From contig CADBXF010000011.1 of assembly GCA_902798585.1 (NCBI GenBank), forward strand, positions 32,051 through 96,050: a DNA stretch of 64,000 nucleotides, read 5' to 3'. Below, one piece after another: positions 35,129 through 43,159 of this stretch. Position 1 is the first letter of the stretch, and the number at the start of each line of letters is the position of its first letter. This DNA is from an uncultured Lachnospiraceae bacterium (GTDB lineage: Bacteria > Bacillota > Clostridia > Lachnospirales > Lachnospiraceae). The translations under genes and the position numbers were made by a program. Below the pieces are notes generated by a model, which saw only the letters and a program-made list of their open reading frames with translations, ran no database searches and was not told where the DNA came from.

Positions 35129-37545
35129 AATTATCATATACACAGGAGGCGCTCCGCGTTATTGACGGAGCGAGAGAATATGCGGCGCAGAGCGGTTGCG
35201 GCTATGTCGGAACGGAGCATCTGGGCTGGATGCTGATTCAGGGGACGCCGCTGCTTCAGCCGCTGTTTACGGAGGAGCAGACAAAGCGGTATCAGGAGGG
35301 ACTTGCCCGCGTGCAGACGGAGAGCGCGAAGCGCGGACGCACGGAGCCCGAGGAGACGCCGAGGTATCGCGTGGTTCTCGACAATGCGGAGGCTGTTGCG
35401 AGGATGCTCGGGGACAATCGCGTCGGAACGGGCCATTTGATGCTCGGACTGCTGCGGGAGAACGATTCCACGGGATGCCGCCTGATTCGTTATGCGGCGG
35501 GGCCGGTAATCAAGCTGTACGGCAAAGTGCTCACCGAGATGGGGCTTCCCGAGGAGGCTGCCAAGGAGCAGACGGAGATGTTCCGCGATCAGAAGAATGC
35601 CGGAGGAAGTGCGCTTGAAAGCTTCTGCCGGTGCATTTCCTATGATGCGGAGGACGGGCTTCTGGAGCCCGTGATCGGCCGTGAGGAGGAGACGGATCAT
35701 CTCATTCGGATTTTGTGCCGCCGCACGAAAAATAACCCCTGCCTCGTCGGTGAACCCGGCGTGGGCAAGACAGCGATTGTGGAAGGCCTTGCGCAGCGTA
35801 TTGCCGCCGGGCGCGTTCCGGAGGAGATGAAGGGCAAGGAGGTCTTTGAGCTCAATGTGACATCCCTTGTCGCAGGCTCAAGATACCGCGGAGATTTTGA
35901 GGAGAGAATGAAGGTGCTGCTCGCGGATGCCGCACAGAGCAGCAATGTGATTTTGTTTATCGACGAGCTTCACACGGTCGTAGGAGCCGGCAATGCGGAA
36001 GGTTCGCTCGATGTCGCCAACATGCTGAAACCGGCCCTTGCGCGCGGAGATATCCGCATCATCGGAGCGACGACGGCGGAGGAGTATCGCCGCTATATCG
36101 AGAAGGATCCCGCGCTTGAGCGCAGATTTCAGCCCGTGACGGTGGAGGAGCCGACGGCGGAGCAGGCTTACGAGATTCTTAAGGGAATCTGCGACCGCTA
36201 TGAGGAGCATCATCATGTCCGCTATACGGACGAGGCGCTTCGCGCCTGTGTTTCCCTCTCGGCGCGTTATCTCGGGGACCGCAGACTTCCCGACAAGGCG
36301 ATTGATTTGATGGACGAGGCGGGAAGCCGCGTGCATCTCGCGGGTCTCTCCGAATCGGATGCGCGTACGAAGGCTGCCGTTTCGCTTCTCACGGACGCCT
36401 GTGACGAGGCGCTTCGCCAGGGGGATCGCGCGGCGGCATCGAAGGCGCTTCGAAAACTTCGCAGACTCGAGAAGGAGGACGGCGGAGATTTGGGCAACAC
36501 TCCCGCGCCGACGGTCGGGGAGGAGATTATCGCCCAGATTATCGCGCAGCAGACAGGAATTCCCGTAGCGCGCATTTCGCAGTCCGAGAGCGCCCGGCTT
36601 CTTCAGCTCGAGAAAGAGCTCCATGAGATGGTGATCGGGCAAAATGAAGCGGTTTCCGCGCTTTCCAAGGCGGTTCGCCGCGGTCGTGTCGGCTTAAAGG
36701 ACCCGAACCGTCCGATCGGTTCCTTCCTTTTCCTCGGACCGACCGGTGTCGGAAAGACGGAGCTTTGCAAGGCTTTGGCGAAGTCGTTGTTCGGAGACCC
36801 GGATGCGATGATTCGCATTGATATGTCCGAGTATATGGAGGCGCACAGCGTTTCGAAGATGATCGGAAGCCCTCCGGGCTATGTCGGGTTTGAGGCGGGA
36901 GGCCAGCTCAGCGAGCGCGTCCGCCGCAAGCCGTATTCGGTGCTTCTCTTCGATGAGATTGAGAAGGCGCACCCGGATGTGTTCAACATTTTGCTTCAGA
37001 TGCTTGACGACGGCCGGATTACGGATTCGAGCGGCCGCCTGATCAATATGAAAAATACGGTGATGATCATGACATCGAATGCCGGTGCCGAGAGAATCAT
37101 GAACCCGAAGACGCTCGGATTCGTGTCCGAGGCGGACGCTTCGGCGGACTATCGCCGGATGAAGGAAGGCGTCATGGAGGAGGTCAAGCGTATCTTCAAG
37201 CCGGAGTTTTTGAACCGGATTGACGATATCGTCGTATTCCACTCGCTGACGAAGGAGGAGATTCACGGAATTGCCGCGCTTCTTCTCGGCAGATTCGCAA
37301 AGCGGTGCGGTGAGACGCATGACCTTCGGGTGACATTTTCCGATGCATTGGTCGATATGGTTGCGGAGAAGGGCTACCAGCCGCAATATGGCGCGCGCCC
37401 CGTCAAACGAGTGATTGCCGAGGCCGTTGAGGACACCATGGCGGAGAAGTTGCTTGCGGGAGAGATTCCCGAGGGCAGCTCGGTCACGGTGGATTGGGAC
37501 GGAGCGAAGGCAGTGTTTAAAGTCCGCAGGGGAAGGCGGAAATAG
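35125..37545 (+). CDS. clpC: ClpC-type AAA+ unfoldase of the Clp protease
   Basis: An 806-residue class I Clp ATPase. The N-domain (1-150) has the usual repeat (TEHLGWML and TGHLMLGLL). AAA1 has Walker [11 protein letters not shown] (~209) and [14 protein letters not shown] short middle domain lies at ~400-470. AAA2 has Walker [11 protein letters not shown] (~538), [12 protein letters not shown] and [13 protein letters not shown]. The KTLGF loop (~660) fits the ClpP-docking tripeptide position. It unfolds proteins for ClpP. The middle domain seems to lack the Phe of B. subtilis ClpC (EFEKAA region), here [10 protein letters not shown]. radA follows 2 nt downstream, as in the classical clpC-radA order, but mcsA and mcsB are missing. 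Confidence 0.93.
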   Translation: MKLSYTQEALRVIDGAREYAAQSGCGYVGTEHLGWMLIQGTPLLQPLFTEEQTKRYQEGLARVQTESAKRGRTEPEETPRYRVVLDNAEAVARMLGDNRVGTGHLMLGLLRENDSTGCRLIRYAAGPVIKLYGKVLTEMGLPEEAAKEQTEMFRDQKNAGGSALESFCRCISYDAEDGLLEPVIGREEETDHLIRILCRRTKNNPCLVGEPGVGKTAIVEGLAQRIAAGRVPEEMKGKEVFELNVTSLVAGSRYRGDFEERMKVLLADAAQSSNVILFIDELHTVVGAGNAEGSLDVANMLKPALARGDIRIIGATTAEEYRRYIEKDPALERRFQPVTVEEPTAEQAYEILKGICDRYEEHHHVRYTDEALRACVSLSARYLGDRRLPDKAIDLMDEAGSRVHLAGLSESDARTKAAVSLLTDACDEALRQGDRAAASKALRKLRRLEKEDGGDLGNTPAPTVGEEIIAQIIAQQTGIPVARISQSESARLLQLEKELHEMVIGQNEAVSALSKAVRRGRVGLKDPNRPIGSFLFLGPTGVGKTELCKALAKSLFGDPDAMIRIDMSEYMEAHSVSKMIGSPPGYVGFEAGGQLSERVRRKPYSVLLFDEIEKAHPDVFNILLQMLDDGRITDSSGRLINMKNTVMIMTSNAGAERIMNPKTLGFVSEADASADYRRMKEGVMEEVKRIFKPEFLNRIDDIVVFHSLTKEEIHGIAALLLGRFAKRCGETHDLRVTFSDALVDMVAEKGYQPQYGARPVKRVIAEAVEDTMAEKLLAGEIPEGSSVTVDWDGAKAVFKVRRGRRK

Positions 37546-37547
37546 GT

Positions 37548-38918
37548 ATGGCGAAGGATAAGACAATCTTCTTCTGCACGGAGTGCGGAACGGAGTTTCC
37601 CAAATGGATGGGGCAGTGTACCGCGTGTAAAGCGTGGGATTCGGTTGTGGAAGCGCCGAAAGCCAAGCCGGTTGCTGCCGGCAGAAGCGCTGTGATGAGA
37701 ACGCCCTCGAAGGCGGTGACGCTTAAGGAGGTCGATCTTCGCGAGGAACCGCGCATCGACACGGGGATGGAGGAGCTGAACCGTGTTCTCGGCGGAGGAA
37801 TCGTGCAGGGCTCGCTGGTGCTTACTTCCGGCGATCCCGGAATCGGCAAATCAACCCTGCTTCTTCAGATGTGCCGCAATCTCTCGGAGCGCGGCGTGTC
37901 GGTATTGTATGTATCCGGGGAGGAGTCGCTTGCGCAGATTAAGCTTCGCGCGGTTCGAATCGGAGAATGCGGGGATTCGCTCAAATTCCTCTCGGAGACC
38001 GATGTTGAGAATATCGCAGAGCAGGTGAGAACCCTTCGGCCGGGTGTCGTCATCATCGACTCCGTGCAGACGATGCAGAAGGACGATTCGAGCGGAGCGC
38101 CCGGCGGTCCGATGCAGATCCGCGAGATTACCGCATTTTTCATGCGGATGGCCAAGGATGAGAATATTTCCGTGTTTCTGGTCGGCCATGTGACGAAGGA
38201 AGGCGCCGTCGCGGGGCCGAAGATTCTGGAACATATGGTGGATACCGTGCTGTATTTCGAAGGGGAGGGAACGACATCGTTTCGTATTCTCCGCGCTGTG
38301 AAAAACCGGTTCGGTTCCACGAATGAAATCGGTGTGTTTGACATGCGTGCGGACGGACTTTCGGAGGTCGCCAACCCTTCGGAGCACATGCTGCGGGGGC
38401 GTCCGGAGGATGAGCCGGGGTCGGTTGTCGCTGTCACGATGGAGGGAACGCGCCCGATTCTGACGGAGGTGCAGGCGCTTGTCAGCCGCACCAGCTTCAA
38501 CCTTCCCAGAAGGACGGCGTCCGGAACGGACATCAACCGGCTGAATCTTCTGACGGCGGTTGCCGAGCGGCGCGCCGGAATGAAATTGTTTCAATGTGAT
38601 ATTTATGTAAATATTGCGGGGGGACTTCGCGTGACGGAACCTGCGCTGGATCTTCCCATTGTGACAGCGCTGTGGTCGTGCGTGAACAATCGACCGCTTC
38701 CGCCGGGAACCGTGGTTTTCGGCGAAATCGGTCTCACCGGGGAACTGCGCGCGGTGACGCAGCCGCTTGCCCGCGTGCGCGAGGCGCTGAAACTCGGATA
38801 CCGCACCTGTATCATGTCGAAGGCGGATTGCGACAGCATCGGCGGCAATGCCCCGAAGGGAATCCGCCTAATCGGAATCCGGAGTGTGCGTGAACTCGGG
38901 GAATGTTTATCAAAATGA
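37548..38918 (+). CDS. radA: DNA repair protein RadA (Sms)
   Basis: A 456-residue protein of normal RadA length. An N-terminal C4 zinc finger (CTECG...CTACK, residues 8-26), a RecA-like ATPase with Walker A GDPGIGKST (~94), the RadA-specific KNRFG motif (~251), and a C-terminal Lon-protease-like domain (PALDLPIVTALWS). RadA is a branch-migration helicase in recombination and transformation. It starts 2 nt after clpC. The disA gene that often follows is replaced by a lipoprotein gene. Confidence 0.96.
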   Translation: MAKDKTIFFCTECGTEFPKWMGQCTACKAWDSVVEAPKAKPVAAGRSAVMRTPSKAVTLKEVDLREEPRIDTGMEELNRVLGGGIVQGSLVLTSGDPGIGKSTLLLQMCRNLSERGVSVLYVSGEESLAQIKLRAVRIGECGDSLKFLSETDVENIAEQVRTLRPGVVIIDSVQTMQKDDSSGAPGGPMQIREITAFFMRMAKDENISVFLVGHVTKEGAVAGPKILEHMVDTVLYFEGEGTTSFRILRAVKNRFGSTNEIGVFDMRADGLSEVANPSEHMLRGRPEDEPGSVVAVTMEGTRPILTEVQALVSRTSFNLPRRTASGTDINRLNLLTAVAERRAGMKLFQCDIYVNIAGGLRVTEPALDLPIVTALWSCVNNRPLPPGTVVFGEIGLTGELRAVTQPLARVREALKLGYRTCIMSKADCDSIGGNAPKGIRLIGIRSVRELGECLSK

Positions 38919-38964
38919 TGAAGTCAATCCGGAGCGCACCGGAGAGATTTCGGATCGGGGGGTT

Positions 38965-40356
38965 ATGAACAGAAAACTACTTTGCCTGGGAATCTGCATC
39001 GCTGCAGTCCTGTGCGGATGCGGAAAGGAATCGCCCAAAGCGAATGTCACGCTGAAGGAGATGTCGAAGTATGAGCACAATGTCACCCGGCAGAACGACC
39101 CGTCGCAGGGCGGGACGGCGGAGCCGGTGGTAGACAGCGAAGGATTTACGGTTACGGACGATACCGTATATGTCATGTCAAATACGCTGAATGTCCGCAC
39201 GCAGCCGAAGCCGGATGCCGACCAGCTGCAGGCGGTTCCCTATGGGACGCCGTTACACCGTACGGGAATCGGCCCGAACGGATGGGACCGCGTGTATTTT
39301 GATAATAAGACGGCCTATGTCAGCAATGATCAGATTACGGAGCTGCGGATTCAGGATAACCGGAGTTTCGAGTATTCCAACGCGATGCTTTCCATCGTGG
39401 ACACCTCGCGCCAGAATTACAGCTATGACTCCATGTGCAAGGATCTCACCGAGATGCGGGAGCGCTACGGAAGCGCGATGAAGCTGAATGTCATCGGAAC
39501 CACGCGGGATGACCGAAGCATCTTTGAGATTGTTATAGGAGACACCTCGAAAGCGAAAAAACACATTTTCTTCTGCGGCGGAATGTGCGGCGCGGAATAT
39601 ATGTCGTCGCTTCTTTGCATGAAGCAGGCGGAGTACTATCTGTGCTACTACGAAACCGGCAACTACAACGGCTTTGCATACAAGGATCTGTGTGACAATG
39701 CGGCGATTCACATCGTCCCGATGCTCAATCCCGACAGTGTCATGCTCAGCCAGGAATATCTCTCCGGGACAGACAATCCGGCGATTATCGCCGACCTGAA
39801 GCGATGGTTCGAGCGCGACCGCGTAAACGGCGGTACAAGCCTTTCGCTGGAGAACTATCTGATGTTCTTCTATGCGAACGCGAACGGAACGGATCTCCGG
39901 AAGAATTTTCCGTATCAATGGGATAAAATCGATGCAGCGGCAGCGGAGCCGGCCTCGACGGGATACCGCGGGTCGGAGCCGGGATGCGAGCCGGAGAGCG
40001 TGGCTTTGATCCGGCAGTTGACCGGGACGAAGCCCGACCTTGTGGTTGCCTACCACACGACCGGAGCGACGGTCACTTACAATTACGGGCAGTCGGAACC
40101 GCTTCTCTCGGAGGCAAAATCCATCGCCAAATCCGTCGCGACGATTATGAACTACGGCGTTAAGGATACCAATGCCGGAATTGCCGGTTACGGGTCCTAT
40201 GAGGGCTACTGCAATGTCGAAAGAGGGATTCCGGCGCTGAGCATCGCCCTCGGAAACGGTTCGACGCCGCTCGCTTTGAATGAATTTATCGCCATTTGGA
40301 CTTCCTGCCGCCAATCCTGGGCGGTAATGCAACTCGCCGTAATCAACAAGCGTTGA
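38965..40356 (+). CDS. Lipoprotein with SH3b domain and M14 carboxypeptidase-like domain, altered active site
   Basis: A 463-residue protein starting at ATG 38965 after a GGGGGG site; earlier in-frame starts lie in radA. The signal peptide has lipobox VLCGC. An SH3b domain spans ~75-130 (NTLNVRTQPKPDA). Residues ~150-455 follow the M14 zinc-carboxypeptidase pattern: the first zinc motif reads GGMCGAEY, so the usual His is Cys208 while Glu211 remains; then PMLNPDS, GTDLRKNFPYQW, CEPES, and AYHTTG with the third-ligand His364. Near the C-terminus PALSIALGNG has Ala428 where the catalytic Glu is expected. It may be a binding protein for cell-wall peptides rather than a hydrolase. It follows radA closely, perhaps in the clpC operon. 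Confidence 0.75.
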   Translation: MNRKLLCLGICIAAVLCGCGKESPKANVTLKEMSKYEHNVTRQNDPSQGGTAEPVVDSEGFTVTDDTVYVMSNTLNVRTQPKPDADQLQAVPYGTPLHRTGIGPNGWDRVYFDNKTAYVSNDQITELRIQDNRSFEYSNAMLSIVDTSRQNYSYDSMCKDLTEMRERYGSAMKLNVIGTTRDDRSIFEIVIGDTSKAKKHIFFCGGMCGAEYMSSLLCMKQAEYYLCYYETGNYNGFAYKDLCDNAAIHIVPMLNPDSVMLSQEYLSGTDNPAIIADLKRWFERDRVNGGTSLSLENYLMFFYANANGTDLRKNFPYQWDKIDAAAAEPASTGYRGSEPGCEPESVALIRQLTGTKPDLVVAYHTTGATVTYNYGQSEPLLSEAKSIAKSVATIMNYGVKDTNAGIAGYGSYEGYCNVERGIPALSIALGNGSTPLALNEFIAIWTSCRQSWAVMQLAVINKR

Positions 40357-40429
40357 TCCGGCACCGGGCACAGCGATTCTTAAACATTCGGATGAATGCC
40401 ATACAAGAACTAAACGCAAGGAGTGCGCC

Positions 40430-41584
40430 ATGAAGATTGTACTGCTTCTCATTGTCGTATTGATTTCCTATCTGTTGACCCGCCTGTACTACGGGCGCCA
40501 CTGGCAGAAAAACCTGCAGGTCTCACTGCAGTTCAGCCAGGAGACCGCGCACGAGGGCGAGTGGGTATCACTCGAGGAAGTCATTACGAACAACAAGACA
40601 ATGCCGCTTGCGGCGTTGAAGGTCAAGTTCCAGCTGTCGAAGTATATGCAGATTGAGAACATGGACATGAAAAATGTCACCGACCACTATTACCGCAATG
40701 ATCTCTTCTCCATCGGCGGGTACAAGCAGGTAACGCGCCGTATTCCGGTTATGGCGACGCGCCGCGGTCCGTATCGCGTAGAGGGTGTCCAGGTTGTCGG
40801 AAGCGATTACTTTTTCTCGAGACAGCACGCCATGGTGTTGGATTCCGCAACCCAGCTTCTGGTGACGCCGAAGAACTACATGATTGGAACCGGTGAGCTG
40901 CCGTTTAGGACGATGTGGGGCGATGTCGTTTCCAAATTGAAGCTGTATGAGGATTTCTCGGCATTTGCGGGACTTCGCGATTATCAGCCGGGCGACCCGA
41001 TTCAGCGAATCAACTGGAAGGCATCCGCCAAATCCGGCGATTGGCAGGTGAATTATTACGACACGACGATGGACAAGCGGCTGCACATTGTGCTTCATGC
41101 CGAGCGCGGGCCGATGTCGCATGAGGAGGAGCTTCGCGAGGAGCTGCTGCGCCTTGGTGTTTCCTTTACCTCCTCGGCGCTCGCCATCGGGCAGAGCGTG
41201 TCGCTCGAGTGCAATGTCTCGGGAAGCGACGGCGGAACGCCGCTCATGGTTTCCGAGGGAAGTTCCATGGGTCATTTGAACACAATTGAAATCGGTCTCG
41301 CCGGGATTGATTACGAGACCATTTTCGATGCGAAGAGCATGCAGCAGGCGATGCGTCAGCGCATGGAGCTCGGCGACGGCAATGCCTTTTCCTCGGAGGA
41401 GGAAAATTACAACACAAGCGTTTTGTATGTGACTTACTCGCTCCGGCCGGAGTTCGAGAAGCGTGTCCGGGCGAGAATCCGCACGGGCGCTCCCTGCTGT
41501 CTTGTAATTATCGGCGAGAAGCTGCCTTCTCTGCCGCAGGAGCTGGTCGGTTGTACGGCGCTCTGGACGCCGAGAAACATGTAG
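40430..41584 (+). CDS. DUF58 domain membrane-anchored protein
   Basis: A 384-residue protein with one N-terminal helix (residues 2-20) and a short beta domain, then the DUF58 signature around residues 180-205: FAGLRDYQPGDPIQRINWKA followed by SGDWQVNYYD. The C-terminal half resembles a von Willebrand A-like fold. DUF58 proteins usually sit beside MoxR ATPases and transglutaminase-like proteins; neither is here. It is followed by a membrane protein gene 9 nt downstream, so the two probably act together at the membrane. Function unknown. Confidence 0.85.
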   Translation: MKIVLLLIVVLISYLLTRLYYGRHWQKNLQVSLQFSQETAHEGEWVSLEEVITNNKTMPLAALKVKFQLSKYMQIENMDMKNVTDHYYRNDLFSIGGYKQVTRRIPVMATRRGPYRVEGVQVVGSDYFFSRQHAMVLDSATQLLVTPKNYMIGTGELPFRTMWGDVVSKLKLYEDFSAFAGLRDYQPGDPIQRINWKASAKSGDWQVNYYDTTMDKRLHIVLHAERGPMSHEEELREELLRLGVSFTSSALAIGQSVSLECNVSGSDGGTPLMVSEGSSMGHLNTIEIGLAGIDYETIFDAKSMQQAMRQRMELGDGNAFSSEEENYNTSVLYVTYSLRPEFEKRVRARIRTGAPCCLVIIGEKLPSLPQELVGCTALWTPRNM

Positions 41585-41593
41585 GAGGTCGCG

Positions 41594-42676
41594 ATGAGGG
41601 ATCAATTTCGAATCGAGCGGTACGAGATGCAGTTGCTTCGAATCCGCTATCTGTCCGTCGGACTTACATTGTACGCGATTGCGGCCGTATTTCTCACGGA
41701 AGTCGTGAAGAGCCGTCTGTGGATGCTCTTCGGAGGCCTGTTTGTTACGGTTCTGGTGTTTTGGATGATTTCCGGTGCGGTCGGAGGATCGTTCGGAAAG
41801 AAGAGCAAGTACGGCAAGGAAGTTACATTCCTTCCCATCGGCGTTGTTATACTCGGCTGTATGATTGTCGCGGAGGTTCTCGAATCGACAGAGCTTCTGT
41901 GGCTTGAGACATTTACCGTCGTATTCTTTATTGCTATCAATGTATATGCCCTGTATCTGCGCAACTATGTGCGATTTGTATACGCGAACCGCGATGCCGA
42001 CTACATGGCGGTATACCATGTTACGCTCGGCAATACCCGCGCATATCGTCTGTGGTATATGTTTACGATTCTCGCCGTGCTCTCGGTCGCAATTTTGCCG
42101 ATTTGGGGCATCTTTGACGGCTTTTGGAAAAACATATTCAAGAAGGGAGCTTCGGGCGGCGCTTCGCCGACGCCGGTGCTGACTCCCGCATCACCGACGG
42201 AAACGGTGCCGGAACCGGGATTCCTTCCGGATCTCGTGGTTGAGCCTTCGCACAGCAGCTGGCCGGAGTGGGTCGGCGTTGCAATGAGCGTATTTTTCGC
42301 AGCGATTATTTTGCTCGGCGCCGTGATTCTTGTAAAGAGTATGCTCACCAAAGTCACGGATGCCAAGACCAGCATGGAGACCGACCGCGTCATTGACCTG
42401 AAGCGCATCCTCGTGCCGGTTCATGAGGAAGTATCCCGCACGCGCGACGACAATGTCTATGATGAGAATGCGTATGCCCGCAGAATCCGAAGGACCTTCA
42501 AGAGAACGGTGTTTGACCGCTACGGCAACGAGGACATTCCGGAACTCACGCCGTCGGATCTTCTGGAACACGGTACGGAGAACCGGGAGATTCTTCTCGA
42601 AAAATACGAGAAGGCCCGCTATTCGGATATCCCGTGTACCGCAGACGATGCGAAGGCTGTCCGCCCGACGAAATAA
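41594..42676 (+). CDS. Multipass membrane protein with DUF4129-like C-terminus
   Basis: A 360-residue protein. Five hydrophobic segments are at ~18-37, 41-62, 80-98, 104-121 and 153-172; then an external Pro/Thr-rich stretch (~188-208), a sixth helix (~225-250) and a cytoplasmic tail. The tail (YARRIRRTFKRTVF..., then REILLEKYEKARYSDIPCT) resembles the end of DUF4129 proteins, which accompany DUF58 partners in transglutaminase-type gene clusters. AGGAGG overlaps the DUF58 stop region. Function not known. Confidence 0.65.
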   Translation: MRDQFRIERYEMQLLRIRYLSVGLTLYAIAAVFLTEVVKSRLWMLFGGLFVTVLVFWMISGAVGGSFGKKSKYGKEVTFLPIGVVILGCMIVAEVLESTELLWLETFTVVFFIAINVYALYLRNYVRFVYANRDADYMAVYHVTLGNTRAYRLWYMFTILAVLSVAILPIWGIFDGFWKNIFKKGASGGASPTPVLTPASPTETVPEPGFLPDLVVEPSHSSWPEWVGVAMSVFFAAIILLGAVILVKSMLTKVTDAKTSMETDRVIDLKRILVPVHEEVSRTRDDNVYDENAYARRIRRTFKRTVFDRYGNEDIPELTPSDLLEHGTENREILLEKYEKARYSDIPCTADDAKAVRPTK

Positions 42677-42774
42677 GAAGTTTCGCTTCCGTATCGCGGC
42701 CCGCGGGCATGGCTTTCGGAACGCCGTCGGGGTGTATGGCGCGAGCCTGTTGCAAAACTTTGCAAAAATAAAAC

Positions 42775-42803
42775 TTGACATTTTGAAATCCGTGTTGTAG
42801 TAT
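42775..42803 (+). promoter_or_regulatory. Promoter for the T-box transcript
   Basis: TTGACA (42775-42780), 17-nt spacer, TAGTAT (42798-42803). It lies after a short tandem TTGCAAAA repeat. Confidence 0.8.
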
Positions 42804-42805
42804 AT

Positions 42806-43103
42806 CGACCAACAGGGCAATTTTGCCTGCGAGAAAAGCGTTGAAGAGGACCAGTACTTCGTTGTCGGGTTCAGAAAGCTGCCGGGTGATGTGAGGCAGT
42901 CGAAGACATGGAAGGAACTCGCCTCAGAGCTGCCGATTGAAGGCTCGAAGAGTTGTGTAGATCGCGCCGGAATCCCGCCGTTACCAATGGGAAGAGCATC
43001 GACGATACTTCGTCCGTGCCCGCTGAGTGCATGAGCAATCATGAAATAGAGTGGTACCACGCTTAACCGCGCCTCTATCGCAACCGCGATAGGGGCGTTT
43101 TCT
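42806..43103 (+). promoter_or_regulatory. T-box riboswitch, leucine (CUC) specifier
   Basis: A full T-box leader is visible. Stem I begins GAAGAGGACCAGTA (42843-42856), its distal part has CAGAAAG and GTGATGTGAGGCAG, and the specifier side reads GGAACTCGCCTCAGAGC (42914-42930). In the usual pattern (GAA-codon-purine-CC...GAGC) the codon is CUC at 42918-42920, i.e. Leu. The T-box AGAGTGGTACCACG is at 43048-43061; its UGGU bulge (43052-43055) fits a tRNA with discriminator A, as in tRNA-Leu. The terminator is CGCCTCTATCGC (43070-43081) / GCGATAGGGGCG (43086-43097) plus T-run. Uncharged tRNA-Leu should switch on the downstream gene. The specifier is read by eye, so Leu is likely, not proven. Confidence 0.87.
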
Positions 43104-43159
43104 TATTTATGCCTTACATGCGAGGTACATCAAAGAAAATACCCGGAAAGGAAAGACAC

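Noticed and set aside
43109..43159. Longer N-terminus for the fusion protein
   Set aside because: It would start 8 nt after the T-box terminator T-run without a ribosome-binding site; ATG 43160 has both the site and the family start.
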